NCBI GenBank assembly: GCA_030728235.1
Contig: JANRAA010000091.1
Coordinates: 1-8,379, forward strand
Source: Flavobacteriales bacterium
Lineage (GTDB): Bacteria; Bacteroidota; Bacteroidia; Flavobacteriales_D; Sanyastnellaceae
Direction: 5' to 3'
DNA length: 8,379 nt
Shown: one piece after another, positions 1 to 6,128 of the stretch
How positions within the stretch are numbered: the first letter of the stretch is position 1
Layout of the letters: every line of letters starts with the position of its first letter
Made by a program: the position numbers and the translations under genes
The notes under the pieces: model-generated
Database searches by the model: none
Told to the model about the DNA's origin: nothing
The model's input: the letters and a program-made list of their open reading frames with translations, nothing else

Positions 1-33
1 TCAAAACGCCTGAAAGAGACGTCAATTCACATT

Positions 34-348
34 CTACAGGTTAAACCTTTGAAAATCGAGGTATCGAGAGATATACCAACCGTGGCACGAAGGAATGTGC
101 GCGAGTTGCCGAGATTGTAAAGTCTGATCGAAAACTTGGAAGAAGCGCAAGCGAATAAAGCTTGAATTGCCCGTCCATTTCGATAGAAAATCATTTGAAT
201 CAGAGAAGTCTTCTTCTGAAGAACTATCCAATTCACAAAAAGCCGAAATTAAATCAGAATTGTGATCATGCGAATAATGACGCGCTGCCTGAACCCCTAT
301 GGAGAGGTACACCAGTGTTACGACAAATATTCTGAGGAAAAAGCGCAT
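34..348 (-). CDS. Small secreted protein of unknown function
   Basis: This encodes about 104 residues of unrecognised function. The N-terminus (residues 1-21) is basic and then hydrophobic and ends in GVQA, which looks like a Sec signal peptide. The mature part begins with a histidine cluster (H24, H27, H29 in HYSHDH), followed by an acidic, serine-rich stretch (about residues 39-53) with one cysteine (C38) before it. The C-terminal half has no recognisable motif; a second cysteine lies in PSCHGW. I chose the ATG at 346-348. An upstream in-frame GTG at 390 would place a perfect TAnnTTTG promoter element inside the gene and spoil the signal peptide. The His and acidic residues could suggest metal binding, but that is only a guess. 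The gene has no partner visible in the window; whatever follows it lies beyond the left edge. Confidence 0.6.
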   Translation of the reverse strand: MRFFLRIFVVTLVYLSIGVQAARHYSHDHNSDLISAFCELDSSSEEDFSDSNDFLSKWTGNSSFIRLRFFQVFDQTLQSRQLAHIPSCHGWYISRYLDFQRFNL

Positions 349-366
349 GAAATGTAATTTCAACTG

Positions 367-374
367 CAAAGCTA
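367..374 (-). promoter_or_regulatory. Bacteroidota -7 promoter element for the small secreted gene
   Basis: Read on the minus strand this is TAGCTTTG, a perfect match to the Bacteroidota -7 consensus TAnnTTTG. It lies about 18 bp upstream of the ATG at 348. No clear TTG is seen at the expected -33 position, so support comes from the -7 box and its placement only. It favours the ATG at 348 over the GTG at 390. Confidence 0.45.
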
Positions 375-390
375 TACGATAGTGCCGCAC

Positions 391-569
391 CGAAGGATAC
401 TTGTTAACGAGAAATTAACTATTCATGGGTTTATCTTCATTGATTTCTTTGATTCGATTATTTCATCTAGAATTAACGAATAATCCTATTCTCTAATAGT
501 GAGATTAGAGACGCACATCAAAAGTTGGGCAAGACGCCCAGGTTAGTCCCCATCTTGACAAACTATAAG
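391..569. other. Gene-free stretch with two small inverted repeats
   Basis: No convincing reading frame or RNA gene is seen here. Two small inverted repeats are visible. CTCTAAT at 491-497 pairs with ATTAGAG at 504-510 (6-nt loop), and TGGGC at 526-530 pairs with GCCCA at 536-540 (5-nt loop). Neither is followed by a T-run on either strand, so they are not convincing terminators. The stretch lies between the promoter of the small secreted gene and the first tRNA-derived repeat. Confidence 0.5.
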
Positions 570-576
570 CACGAAA

Positions 577-600
577 AAAGGGAGTTACAATACTCCCTTT
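577..600 (-). terminator. Copied terminator hairpin, unit 1
   Basis: The arms are AAAGGGAG and CTCCCTTT (577-584 and 593-600), with an 8-nt loop. On the minus strand a run of six Ts follows. The hairpin duplicates the terminator of the real tRNA-Asn with one loop change. It could end any transcript entering from the right. Confidence 0.6.
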
Positions 601-605
601 AGATG

Positions 606-693
606 CTCCCCTTGCTGGATCCCGCACGAGCGGGACGACCCTCTGATTAATCCCGCACGTACGTCCCGTAAGTACGAGATAACCAGCTGAGCC
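606..693 (-). pseudogene. Degenerate tRNA-Asn with inserted hairpins, unit 1
   Basis: On the minus strand, blocks of the neighbouring tRNA-Asn are recognisable in order: GCTCAG-TGGTTA (D arm), TAATCAGAGGGTC (3' side of the anticodon arm plus variable loop), and CCAGCA-GGGGAGCA (3' T arm and acceptor, one change). The 5' acceptor strand is absent. The stretch carrying GAGCATCTGACTGT in the real gene, including the anticodon, is replaced by about 30 nt of hairpin sequence. The 5' half of the T arm is replaced by an 18-nt hairpin. It cannot work as a tRNA. The hairpin at 664-679 has one mismatch (ACGAGA instead of ACGGGA). Confidence 0.8.
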
Positions 694-763
694 AAAACAA
701 CCATGGGTACAAAATCAGGCTGGATGAGTTTTTGAATAGGGCCTCAGAATTCAGATCACGAAA

Positions 764-787
764 AAAGGGAGCTACAATACTCCCTTT
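764..787 (-). terminator. Copied terminator hairpin, unit 2
   Basis: The arms AAAGGGAG and CTCCCTTT (764-771 and 780-787) enclose the same 8-nt loop as the real tRNA-Asn terminator, followed by six Ts on the minus strand. In this sequence it is identical to the hairpin at 951-974. Confidence 0.6.
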
Positions 788-792
788 AGATG

Positions 793-880
793 CTCCCCCT
801 GCTGGATCCCGTAACTACGGGACGACCCTCTGATTAATCCCGCACGTGCGTCCCGTCTATACGGGATAACCAGCTGAGCC
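793..880 (-). pseudogene. Degenerate tRNA-Asn with inserted hairpins, unit 2
   Basis: It has the same architecture as the unit 1 pseudogene. The D-arm remnant reads GCTCAGCTGGTTA, against GCTCAGTTGGTTA in the real tRNA. The T-to-C change makes GCTGG complementary to the surviving CCAGC of the T arm, so the whole insert is framed by a new outer stem. Hairpins TCCCGT-AACT-ACGGGA (807-822) and TCCCGT-CTAT-ACGGGA (851-866), plus the palindrome CGCACGTGCG (841-850), occupy the places of the T-arm 5' half and the anticodon region. The anticodon is missing, so it is not a functional tRNA. Confidence 0.8.
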
Positions 881-947
881 AAAACACCCATGGGTACAAA
901 ATCAGGACGGTTGAGTTTTTGAATAGGGCCTCAGAATTCAGATCACG

Positions 948-974
948 AAAAAAGGGAGCTACAATACTCCCTTT
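948..974 (-). terminator. Rho-independent terminator of tRNA-Asn
   Basis: On the minus strand the sequence is an 8-bp stem AAAGGGAG/CTCCCTTT with an 8-nt loop, followed by TTTTTT. It begins about 6 nt after the tRNA 3' end, so it is the natural terminator of the tRNA transcript. Confidence 0.8.
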
Positions 975-979
975 AGATG

Positions 980-1053
980 CTCCCCCTGCTGGACTTGAAC
1001 CAGCGACCCTCTGATTAACAGTCAGATGCTCTAACCAACTGAGCTAAGGAGGA
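980..1053 (-). tRNA. tRNA-Asn (anticodon GTT)
   Basis: The 74-nt cloverleaf folds completely: acceptor TCCTCCT with AGGGGGA, D arm GCTC/GAGC, anticodon arm TCTGA/TCAGA with loop CTGTTAA (anticodon GTT), T arm GCTGG/CCAGC with loop TTCAAGT, and discriminator G. CCA is not encoded (the next bases are CAT), so it must be added after transcription. The gene is followed by its own terminator. Upstream it faces the pfkB-family gene across a short divergent promoter region. It is the evident parent of the two degenerate copies to its left. Confidence 0.97.
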
Positions 1054-1078
1054 ATTTACTCCTGTCGAAACAGGGGTG

Positions 1079-1109
1079 CAATATTACATTAATCTTCGTT
1101 TCAAAACAA
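1079..1109 (-). promoter_or_regulatory. Probable promoter of tRNA-Asn
   Basis: On the minus strand a TTG (1109-1107) is followed after 20 nt by TAATATTG (1086-1079), which is 7 of 8 to TAnnTTTG. Transcription would start just before a small imperfect hairpin (1058-1077, TTCG loop in the RNA). This would form the 5' leader of the precursor tRNA. Position and motif agree, but this is inference from consensus. Confidence 0.45.
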
Positions 1110-1117
1110 TATCTTTG
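1110..1117 (+). promoter_or_regulatory. -7 promoter element of the pfkB-family gene
   Basis: TATCTTTG is a perfect TAnnTTTG element 14 bp before the ATG at 1132, implying a very short 5' leader. The -33 region reads TTA rather than TTG. The element directly abuts the presumed -33 box of the oppositely directed tRNA-Asn promoter. Confidence 0.5.
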
Positions 1118-1131
1118 GAAAAAAAATTCAT

Positions 1132-2058
1132 ATGAGTCTAATCGCAGTTGGCACTGTAGCCTTTGATGCCATTGAAACACCGTTCGGAAAAATCGATAAA
1201 GTTGTTGGGGGTGCGGCAACCTATATCACTTTGGCAGCGAGTTATTTTGTAAAGACATCCAACCTGATTTCTGTTGTTGGGGATGATTTTCCAGCCTCGT
1301 TTTTAAACGAAATGAGTCATCGTGGCATTGGTCAAGATGGTCTACAGATCAAAGCGGGAGAGAAATCGTTCTTTTGGTCGGGAAAATATCATTATGATTT
1401 GAACTCGCGCGACACGCTGATCACCGATTTGAATGTCCTTGCTGATTTCAAACCCGTGGTACCAAACTCGTACCTCCCATGCGATTATCTGATGTTAGGA
1501 AACCTCGATCCAAGCGTACAGCTTGAGGTCATCAATCAAATACCCGTTCGTCCGCGTTTTGTGGTTCTCGACACGATGAACTTTTGGATGGATATCGCCC
1601 TCGATAAACTGAAAGAGGTTCTTCAAAAAGTCGACGTTTTGACCATCAACGACGAAGAAGCGCGTCAACTCGCACAAGAATATTCATTGGTAAAAGCGGC
1701 TGCCAAAATCATGGCCATGGGTCCGAAGTACCTGATCATCAAGAAAGGGGAGCACGGGGCGCTTTTGTTCGACAAAGACCAAGTGTTTTTTGCACCGGCG
1801 CTTCCATTGGAAGAAGTAGTTGATCCAACAGGAGCAGGCGACACATTCGCAGGAGGGTTCATCGGATACCTCGCCCACACAGGTGATTTATCGTTTGAAA
1901 ACATGAAGCGCGCTGTAATCATCGGCTCTGCCATGGCATCATTTACATGTGAAGCCTTTGGCCCAGAGCGACTGATGAATTTGAAGACAGAAGAAATCGA
2001 TACCCGTATTCAACGATTTGTTGACTTGGTAGACTTCGACATTCTGTTGATCGAATAA
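1132..2058 (+). CDS. PfkB-family carbohydrate/nucleoside kinase
   Basis: This 308-residue protein has the usual length for the PfkB (ribokinase-like) family, cytoplasmic enzymes that transfer the ATP gamma-phosphate to a sugar or nucleoside hydroxyl. Visible motifs are an N-terminal glycine-rich segment VGGAATY (25-31), which corresponds to family signature 1 and contacts substrate; VVGDD (48-52); a T-x-N-x-x-E block (171-176, TINDEE); KKGEHGA (204-210); and signature 2, DPTGAGDTFAGG (231-242), with the anion hole GAG and catalytic base D237. All key residues are present, so it should be active. The substrate cannot be read from the sequence; ribokinase, fructokinase or adenosine kinase activity are all possible. 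The ATG at 1132 is preceded by a TAnnTTTG promoter box. The stop codon abuts that of the converging peptidase gene. Confidence 0.92.
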   Translation: MSLIAVGTVAFDAIETPFGKIDKVVGGAATYITLAASYFVKTSNLISVVGDDFPASFLNEMSHRGIGQDGLQIKAGEKSFFWSGKYHYDLNSRDTLITDLNVLADFKPVVPNSYLPCDYLMLGNLDPSVQLEVINQIPVRPRFVVLDTMNFWMDIALDKLKEVLQKVDVLTINDEEARQLAQEYSLVKAAAKIMAMGPKYLIIKKGEHGALLFDKDQVFFAPALPLEEVVDPTGAGDTFAGGFIGYLAHTGDLSFENMKRAVIIGSAMASFTCEAFGPERLMNLKTEEIDTRIQRFVDLVDFDILLIE

Positions 2059-2931
2059 TTATTGTTCAAGTACAAGGAACTGCAAAGGGTCAACAGGCAC
2101 CCCACGCAACCATACTTCAAAATGCAGGTGAGGGCCATCCGTGTTCTCACCTGTATTTCCAATCACCGCGATTGAGTCGCCGGCTTTCACATGCTCTCCA
2201 ACTGTTCTGAACAAGGCAGAATTGTGCTTGTACACCGTAACCATGTTACCCTCGTGCTGAATCATGATGACATGTCCGCCGTCAGAAACAAACGAAGCCA
2301 TAATGACCGTTCCATCCAGCGCAGCTGTGATAACCGAATTGGCAGGGGCAACCAAATCGACACCAAAATGCTCGATTTCCGGGTCAAAAGATGAAGACAA
2401 AGTTCCTTCAACAGGTTTAAATAAAAATCCTCGTGAAGAGCGTTCTTCAACCCCACCAGAACCCGATATTCTAAGAGAAAAGCGATCTTCCTCAGCGATT
2501 CTTGCCCTTAAAGCCGAGTCTTCATCTGAAAGAGAGAAAAACAACTCAGTAGTAGAAAGCGTTTCGTTTTGTGCAAGCAAAGAAGAATCTGAAGGAGTTC
2601 CCCCGTTCAAAATTATTTGAAGTTGTTCGAGGTAGTGTTGTTGCGTAGATAATGCGTTGCTTACAGAGTCGGCCGATTGTCGGGCATGAAAAGCATCTTT
2701 TCGATACGCCTCGTCGATGTATCCCGGCACCACATATTCTCTTAATGGAGTGAGCGCCGTGAGGGCATAAGTGATACCACCGACAACAAAAAAACAGGCT
2801 GCCACCAATAAAATGACATTCAAAGGAGTGAGTAGAAGAGAAAAACGTTCTTCGTAGCTTGCCTCCTTTAAAAGCGACAAACGGTACTCATGACGGAGGG
2901 CTCGGAACAGTTTTTTTGGTTTCTTTTTCAA
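2059..2931 (-). CDS. Membrane-anchored M23-family metallopeptidase
   Basis: This 290-residue protein has a basic cytoplasmic N-terminus, one transmembrane segment (about 37-60), a stalk (about 70-165), and a C-terminal LytM/M23 domain (about 168-286) that would face the periplasm. The full M23 set is present: zinc ligands H188 and D192 (HFGVD) and H270 (PHLHFE), plus H236 and H268 at the catalytic positions. It should therefore be a peptidoglycan endopeptidase, acting on peptide cross-bridges, rather than a degenerate activator. The start is TTG (2929-2931). An in-frame stop lies four codons upstream and no other Met codon precedes the membrane segment. AAGGA lies 6 nt ahead as a good ribosome binding site. 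It resembles the TM-plus-M23 proteins common in Bacteroidota; no specific gene name is justified. Confidence 0.9.
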   Translation of the reverse strand: MKKKPKKLFRALRHEYRLSLLKEASYEERFSLLLTPLNVILLVAACFFVVGGITYALTALTPLREYVVPGYIDEAYRKDAFHARQSADSVSNALSTQQHYLEQLQIILNGGTPSDSSLLAQNETLSTTELFFSLSDEDSALRARIAEEDRFSLRISGSGGVEERSSRGFLFKPVEGTLSSSFDPEIEHFGVDLVAPANSVITAALDGTVIMASFVSDGGHVIMIQHEGNMVTVYKHNSALFRTVGEHVKAGDSIAVIGNTGENTDGPHLHFEVWLRGVPVDPLQFLVLEQ

Positions 2932-2994
2932 GGCAATTCCTTAATTATTAGGTTACATCCACGCAAGTGACAAAGAAAAACGGAAAATTTGAAA

Positions 2995-3002
2995 TATTTT
3001 TG
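2995..3002 (+). promoter_or_regulatory. Candidate -7 element for the sprE cluster
   Basis: TATTTTTG matches TAnnTTTG and lies about 43 bp before the TTG start of the lipoprotein gene, in the 114-bp divergent region shared with the M23 gene. No TTG is visible at the -33 distance, and the surroundings are A/T-rich, so a chance match is possible. Confidence 0.35.
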
Positions 3003-3045
3003 CGCCTTTACAGTTAATGATTAGCCTGAATCAAACAACGCGAAG

Positions 3046-5712
3046 TTGAAGAAATTAGTTGAAATAGTTTTTCCATTCCTCTTGGTCTTGATGCTCGTGC
3101 AAGGATGTACGAACAAAAAAGACGGCTTTGTGTATAGGCAGTTTCACAACACCACGGCCCGTTACAACGGATATTTCTATTCTAAGGAAGCCATGCGTGA
3201 GGCAGACATGGAGTTGGAAAAGAAACAAAAAGACGATTACGACAACGTCTTACCCGTTTATTTTTACGGCACAGAAGAAGATGCACAAGTCGTTTTTCCG
3301 CTTATGGAGCGGAGTATTGAAAAGAGTTCTCGCGTAATTGAGCGACACAAAATGGACGTTTCTTCGAAAAGCGCGAAGAAAACCAAACACCCCGAGTTGA
3401 ATAAGTGGATCGATGAGAACTACATGCTTATCGGAGAAGCTCATTTCTACAAGCAGAACTATTTCAAGGCTGAGGAAATGTTCCTTTTTGTTACCAGAAA
3501 GTACAAAGAGCCGGAAGTTCAGGTGGAAGGAAACATTTGGTTGGCGCGATGCTACATGGCCAATGGCGACATGACCCGCGCAAACAACTCAATGCTGAAG
3601 GCCATCCAGGTAAAGGGAGTAGAAGACGAAGAAAAGAAAGCAGAGTTGCACTTGGTGTATGCCGACTACTTCATCAAAATGGAGATGTGGAAAGAGGCGG
3701 CGGCACAAATTGAATATGCGCTTCCACTTATCAAGAAGAAGAAAGACAAAGCCAGGCCAACCTTTATTCTCGCCCAACTCATGGAGCGACAGAAGAAATC
3801 TCAGGAAGCCATTAATCTCTACAACACAGTATTGAAGCTCAAGCCAAAATACGAGATGGCTTTTTACGCCAAGATTAGTCAGGCATTGGCATTCGACAGA
3901 AGAGGTGGAAATGCAGAGAAGATTAAAGAGACCCTTTTCAAGATGCTCAAAGACGAAAAGAACATTGAGTATCAGGATCAGATTTATTACGCACTAGCCG
4001 ACTTGGAACTTGAAGATCGCCACCGAGACATCGGGGTAGATTACCTTGAAACCTCATTGGAAGTGAGCGCTGGAAATGTGAGGCAGAAGACAAAAGGTTT
4101 TATTCGACTTGCCGACATCTATTTTGATGAAAGAAATTATCCTTTGGCTCAAGCGTATTACGACAGCACTTTTAAAAACCTTGATGAAACCCACCCGCGG
4201 TATCTTGACGTGAAAAACAAAGCCGAGAGTTTAACTGAGCTTGTGGGTTATTTGAACACCATTGCTGGAACAGATAGTTTGTTGAAGCTGTGTGAGCTAG
4301 ACGAGGAAACGCTTTTCAAAAAAGTCTCTAAGATTCGCCGACAGATGGTTGAAGAGGAAGAAGAGCGCAGGTACGCAGCGGAATTAGCTGCTGCCGCAGG
4401 AAATACAACAGATGAAGGAGTTGGTCAGTTTTGGCCATACAACCAACAACTTAGAGAAAGCGGAAAAGAAAACTTTATCAGCTACTGGGGTGACCGTCCG
4501 CTTGAAGACAACTGGAGAAGAAAAAACAAACTTCAACAAGCCTTCGGTGATGGGGAAGAAGAAGTGATTGAAGAAGAAGTTGTTGAAGAAGTAACCGAAG
4601 TCCAAGACGTCATTCCATCTGTTGAAGAGCTTATTGCGCAACTACCTTGTGATGACGCTTCTCAGCAACAAGGACAATCAGACATCGCTTCAGCGTATTA
4701 TAATTCAGGGGTTATTTATCGTGAAAAACTCACCGACTTAGACAATGCCATTGAGCAATGGGAGGTTTTGGTAACCCGATTTGACGACAGTGAGTTTCAC
4801 CCTACCGCCTTCTACCTGTTGTACAGAACATATTTATTTAGAGAAACGAACGAAGGCTATTCGAATCCGTTTTGTGGGACCTGTAACAGCGCGTATTGGG
4901 GACAAATGGTCTTGGATAAATACCCAGGAACAGAGTGGGCTCAACTTGTCGAAAACCCCGATTATCAGGACTTTGCGGAGCTAAAGAAAGCTGAAGAAAG
5001 CAAAGAGTACGAGCGTATTTTAGGTATGTACTACCAGCGCGCGTATCTCGACGTTATCATGCAAACAACCGAGAAAATCAACACAGAGCCAGAAAACCAC
5101 TTACTGTGCAAGTACAGATTATTGAAAGCACAAAGCACCGGTTACATGGACGGCATGACTGGAATGCGCGAAAATTATTTGGAAGCATTGAAGGAAATCA
5201 CCACCATCTGCAAAGGTTCTGAAGAGGCCAAGTTTGCCGAAGAGTTGTTAAAGAAATTATCGCAAGAGCAGGCAGCAAACCAACCTGTTGAAACGCCAGA
5301 GCAGACGGAAGAACAGGCGAATGAAGCAATTGAGGAGTCGCTATTTGCATACGACACAGCAGCACGCCACTATTTCATGGTGATTGTTCCTCTTGGCAGC
5401 GGAGACATCAACGCGATGAAAGCTGATTTGTCTGATTTTAACACCGCAAACTTCAAAACATTGGCACTGAAGGTTTCTTCGAATATGTTAGACAAAGACC
5501 ACCAGGTCATCTTGATTAAGACATTTAACAAGATTAACGATGCTGAGGTTTTCTACAAAACAATAAGTGCTAACACAGCCTTTGCTCCAATTATTGAACA
5601 AGGGTTCGCATATTCATTGATTTCCAAGGAGAATTACGTAACCTTGTTTAAGAATAAGCAAATTGATGCTTATCAGAATTTTTTCACAACCTCATATTCG
5701 CTTGAGAAATGA
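3046..5712 (+). CDS. sprE: SprE/PorW-like TPR lipoprotein of type IX secretion and gliding
   Basis: This 888-residue protein begins with a lipoprotein signal peptide ending in LVQG-C21. The mature start (TNKKD, then a tract with HNTTARYNGYF) is characteristic of the SprE (Flavobacterium johnsoniae) / PorW (Porphyromonas gingivalis) family. That family is required for type IX secretion and, in gliders, for motility. TPR-like helical repeats lie at about 130-385 and again at about 545-600. They are separated by a charged region (about 430-450) and a Glu/Val-rich low-complexity linker (about 503-520). The C-terminal region (about 770-885, beginning HYFMVIVPLG) is the conserved end domain of the family. 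A CxxC (C610, C613) lies after the second TPR block. Start choice: TTG at 3046 is the only start codon between an upstream in-frame stop (3022) and the signal peptide. The stop overlaps the bactofilin start by 4 bp. Family assignment is from memory of the sequence pattern and synteny. Confidence 0.88.
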   Translation: MKKLVEIVFPFLLVLMLVQGCTNKKDGFVYRQFHNTTARYNGYFYSKEAMREADMELEKKQKDDYDNVLPVYFYGTEEDAQVVFPLMERSIEKSSRVIERHKMDVSSKSAKKTKHPELNKWIDENYMLIGEAHFYKQNYFKAEEMFLFVTRKYKEPEVQVEGNIWLARCYMANGDMTRANNSMLKAIQVKGVEDEEKKAELHLVYADYFIKMEMWKEAAAQIEYALPLIKKKKDKARPTFILAQLMERQKKSQEAINLYNTVLKLKPKYEMAFYAKISQALAFDRRGGNAEKIKETLFKMLKDEKNIEYQDQIYYALADLELEDRHRDIGVDYLETSLEVSAGNVRQKTKGFIRLADIYFDERNYPLAQAYYDSTFKNLDETHPRYLDVKNKAESLTELVGYLNTIAGTDSLLKLCELDEETLFKKVSKIRRQMVEEEEERRYAAELAAAAGNTTDEGVGQFWPYNQQLRESGKENFISYWGDRPLEDNWRRKNKLQQAFGDGEEEVIEEEVVEEVTEVQDVIPSVEELIAQLPCDDASQQQGQSDIASAYYNSGVIYREKLTDLDNAIEQWEVLVTRFDDSEFHPTAFYLLYRTYLFRETNEGYSNPFCGTCNSAYWGQMVLDKYPGTEWAQLVENPDYQDFAELKKAEESKEYERILGMYYQRAYLDVIMQTTEKINTEPENHLLCKYRLLKAQSTGYMDGMTGMRENYLEALKEITTICKGSEEAKFAEELLKKLSQEQAANQPVETPEQTEEQANEAIEESLFAYDTAARHYFMVIVPLGSGDINAMKADLSDFNTANFKTLALKVSSNMLDKDHQVILIKTFNKINDAEVFYKTISANTAFAPIIEQGFAYSLISKENYVTLFKNKQIDAYQNFFTTSYSLEK

Positions 5713-6128
5713 TTAGAAAAAACACCCGAACCCCTGATGCAGGAATAGAACGCGCAATCAACCGTATTGTTGAAGGAACAACCTTCAAAGGCGAGGTGAC
5801 GTGTGAAAGCAACATTCGCATCGATGGTAAATTTGAAGGTGATCTCAACACGAAAGGCCGCCTAGTGATTGGTCCGCAGGGAGAGATAACAGGTACAGTA
5901 ACCTGTCAGAATTGTGAGGTAGAAGGAAAAATCAAGGGCAAACTAGCTGTAGAAGAGTTGCTGTCATTGAAGTCAACGGCAGTTGCAGATGGAGAGTTTT
6001 ACTACGGACAGTTATCCATCGAGCCAGGCGCAAGCCTTTCAGGAGCGTGCCACATGGGCAACAAAATCAAAGACATCAAGCAAGCAGACAACAAGGTTGC
6101 AAGAACAGCAGAAGAAAGAACGGCCTGA
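5709..6128 (+). CDS. Bactofilin (polymer-forming cytoskeletal protein)
   Basis: This 139-residue protein has the bactofilin (DUF583) right-handed beta-helix core at about residues 20-115. It shows the short periodic pattern FKGEV, IRIDGKFEGDL, GRLVIGPQGEITG, VEGKIKGKL, and ends in GASLSGACHMG. Bactofilins self-assemble into nucleotide-independent filaments, often membrane-associated, and act in cell shape, wall synthesis or localisation of envelope machinery. The N-terminal tail (1-19) and charged C-terminal tail (about 117-139) are short and probably disordered, which is normal for the family. The ATG start overlaps the lipoprotein stop as ATGA, indicating translational coupling. The 3' end overlaps the next gene by 32 bp if that gene starts at TTG 6097. 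No gene symbol is assigned, since bactofilin names vary. Confidence 0.92.
   Translation: MIRKNTRTPDAGIERAINRIVEGTTFKGEVTCESNIRIDGKFEGDLNTKGRLVIGPQGEITGTVTCQNCEVEGKIKGKLAVEELLSLKSTAVADGEFYYGQLSIEPGASLSGACHMGNKIKDIKQADNKVARTAEERTA

Larger units (their letters stand above)
570..756. repeat. Tandem repeat unit 1 (187 bp), tRNA-Asn-derived
   Basis: This is the distal copy of a 187-bp direct repeat. It starts with CACGAAAAAAGGGAG and contains, in order on the plus strand, a terminator-like hairpin, a degenerate tRNA-Asn with GC-rich hairpins inserted, and a spacer of about 63 bp ending in GAATTCAGAT. It matches unit 2 without any length change. By eye I count roughly 16 differences, about half of them inside the inserted hairpins. 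The first part (570-620) also matches the real tRNA-Asn and its terminator at 944-994. The spacer has no counterpart near the real tRNA. Confidence 0.9.
757..943. repeat. Tandem repeat unit 2 (187 bp), tRNA-Asn-derived
   Basis: This is the second copy of the 187-bp direct repeat. It directly abuts unit 1 on the left and the intact tRNA-Asn terminator on the right. The same CACGAAAAAAGGGAG start recurs at 944, so the array is two full units plus the parental tRNA/terminator. Non-hairpin parts are nearly identical to unit 1. The differences cluster in the hairpin loops and in the closing base pair of the stems. Confidence 0.9.

Noticed and set aside
526..540. Terminator at TGGGC-N5-GCCCA
   Set aside because: The stem is only five pairs and no T-run follows on either strand.
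606..880. Functional extra tRNA genes
   Set aside because: Both copies lack the anticodon, the 5' acceptor strand and the normal T arm, so they cannot fold or be charged as tRNAs.
570..943. CRISPR array or phage attachment site
   Set aside because: There are only two long 187-bp units with no short repeat/spacer alternation. Although tRNA-flanking repeats suggest attachment sites, no integrase or island lies between them.
1058..1077. Riboswitch or attenuator before the kinase gene
   Set aside because: It is a single imperfect 8-bp hairpin upstream of the kinase's own -7 box, so it would not be in the kinase transcript. A tRNA leader hairpin is simpler.
2191..2620. Plus-strand reading frames within the M23 gene
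   Set aside because: They lie opposite a gene with intact catalytic motifs and show no family features, so they are chance antisense frames.
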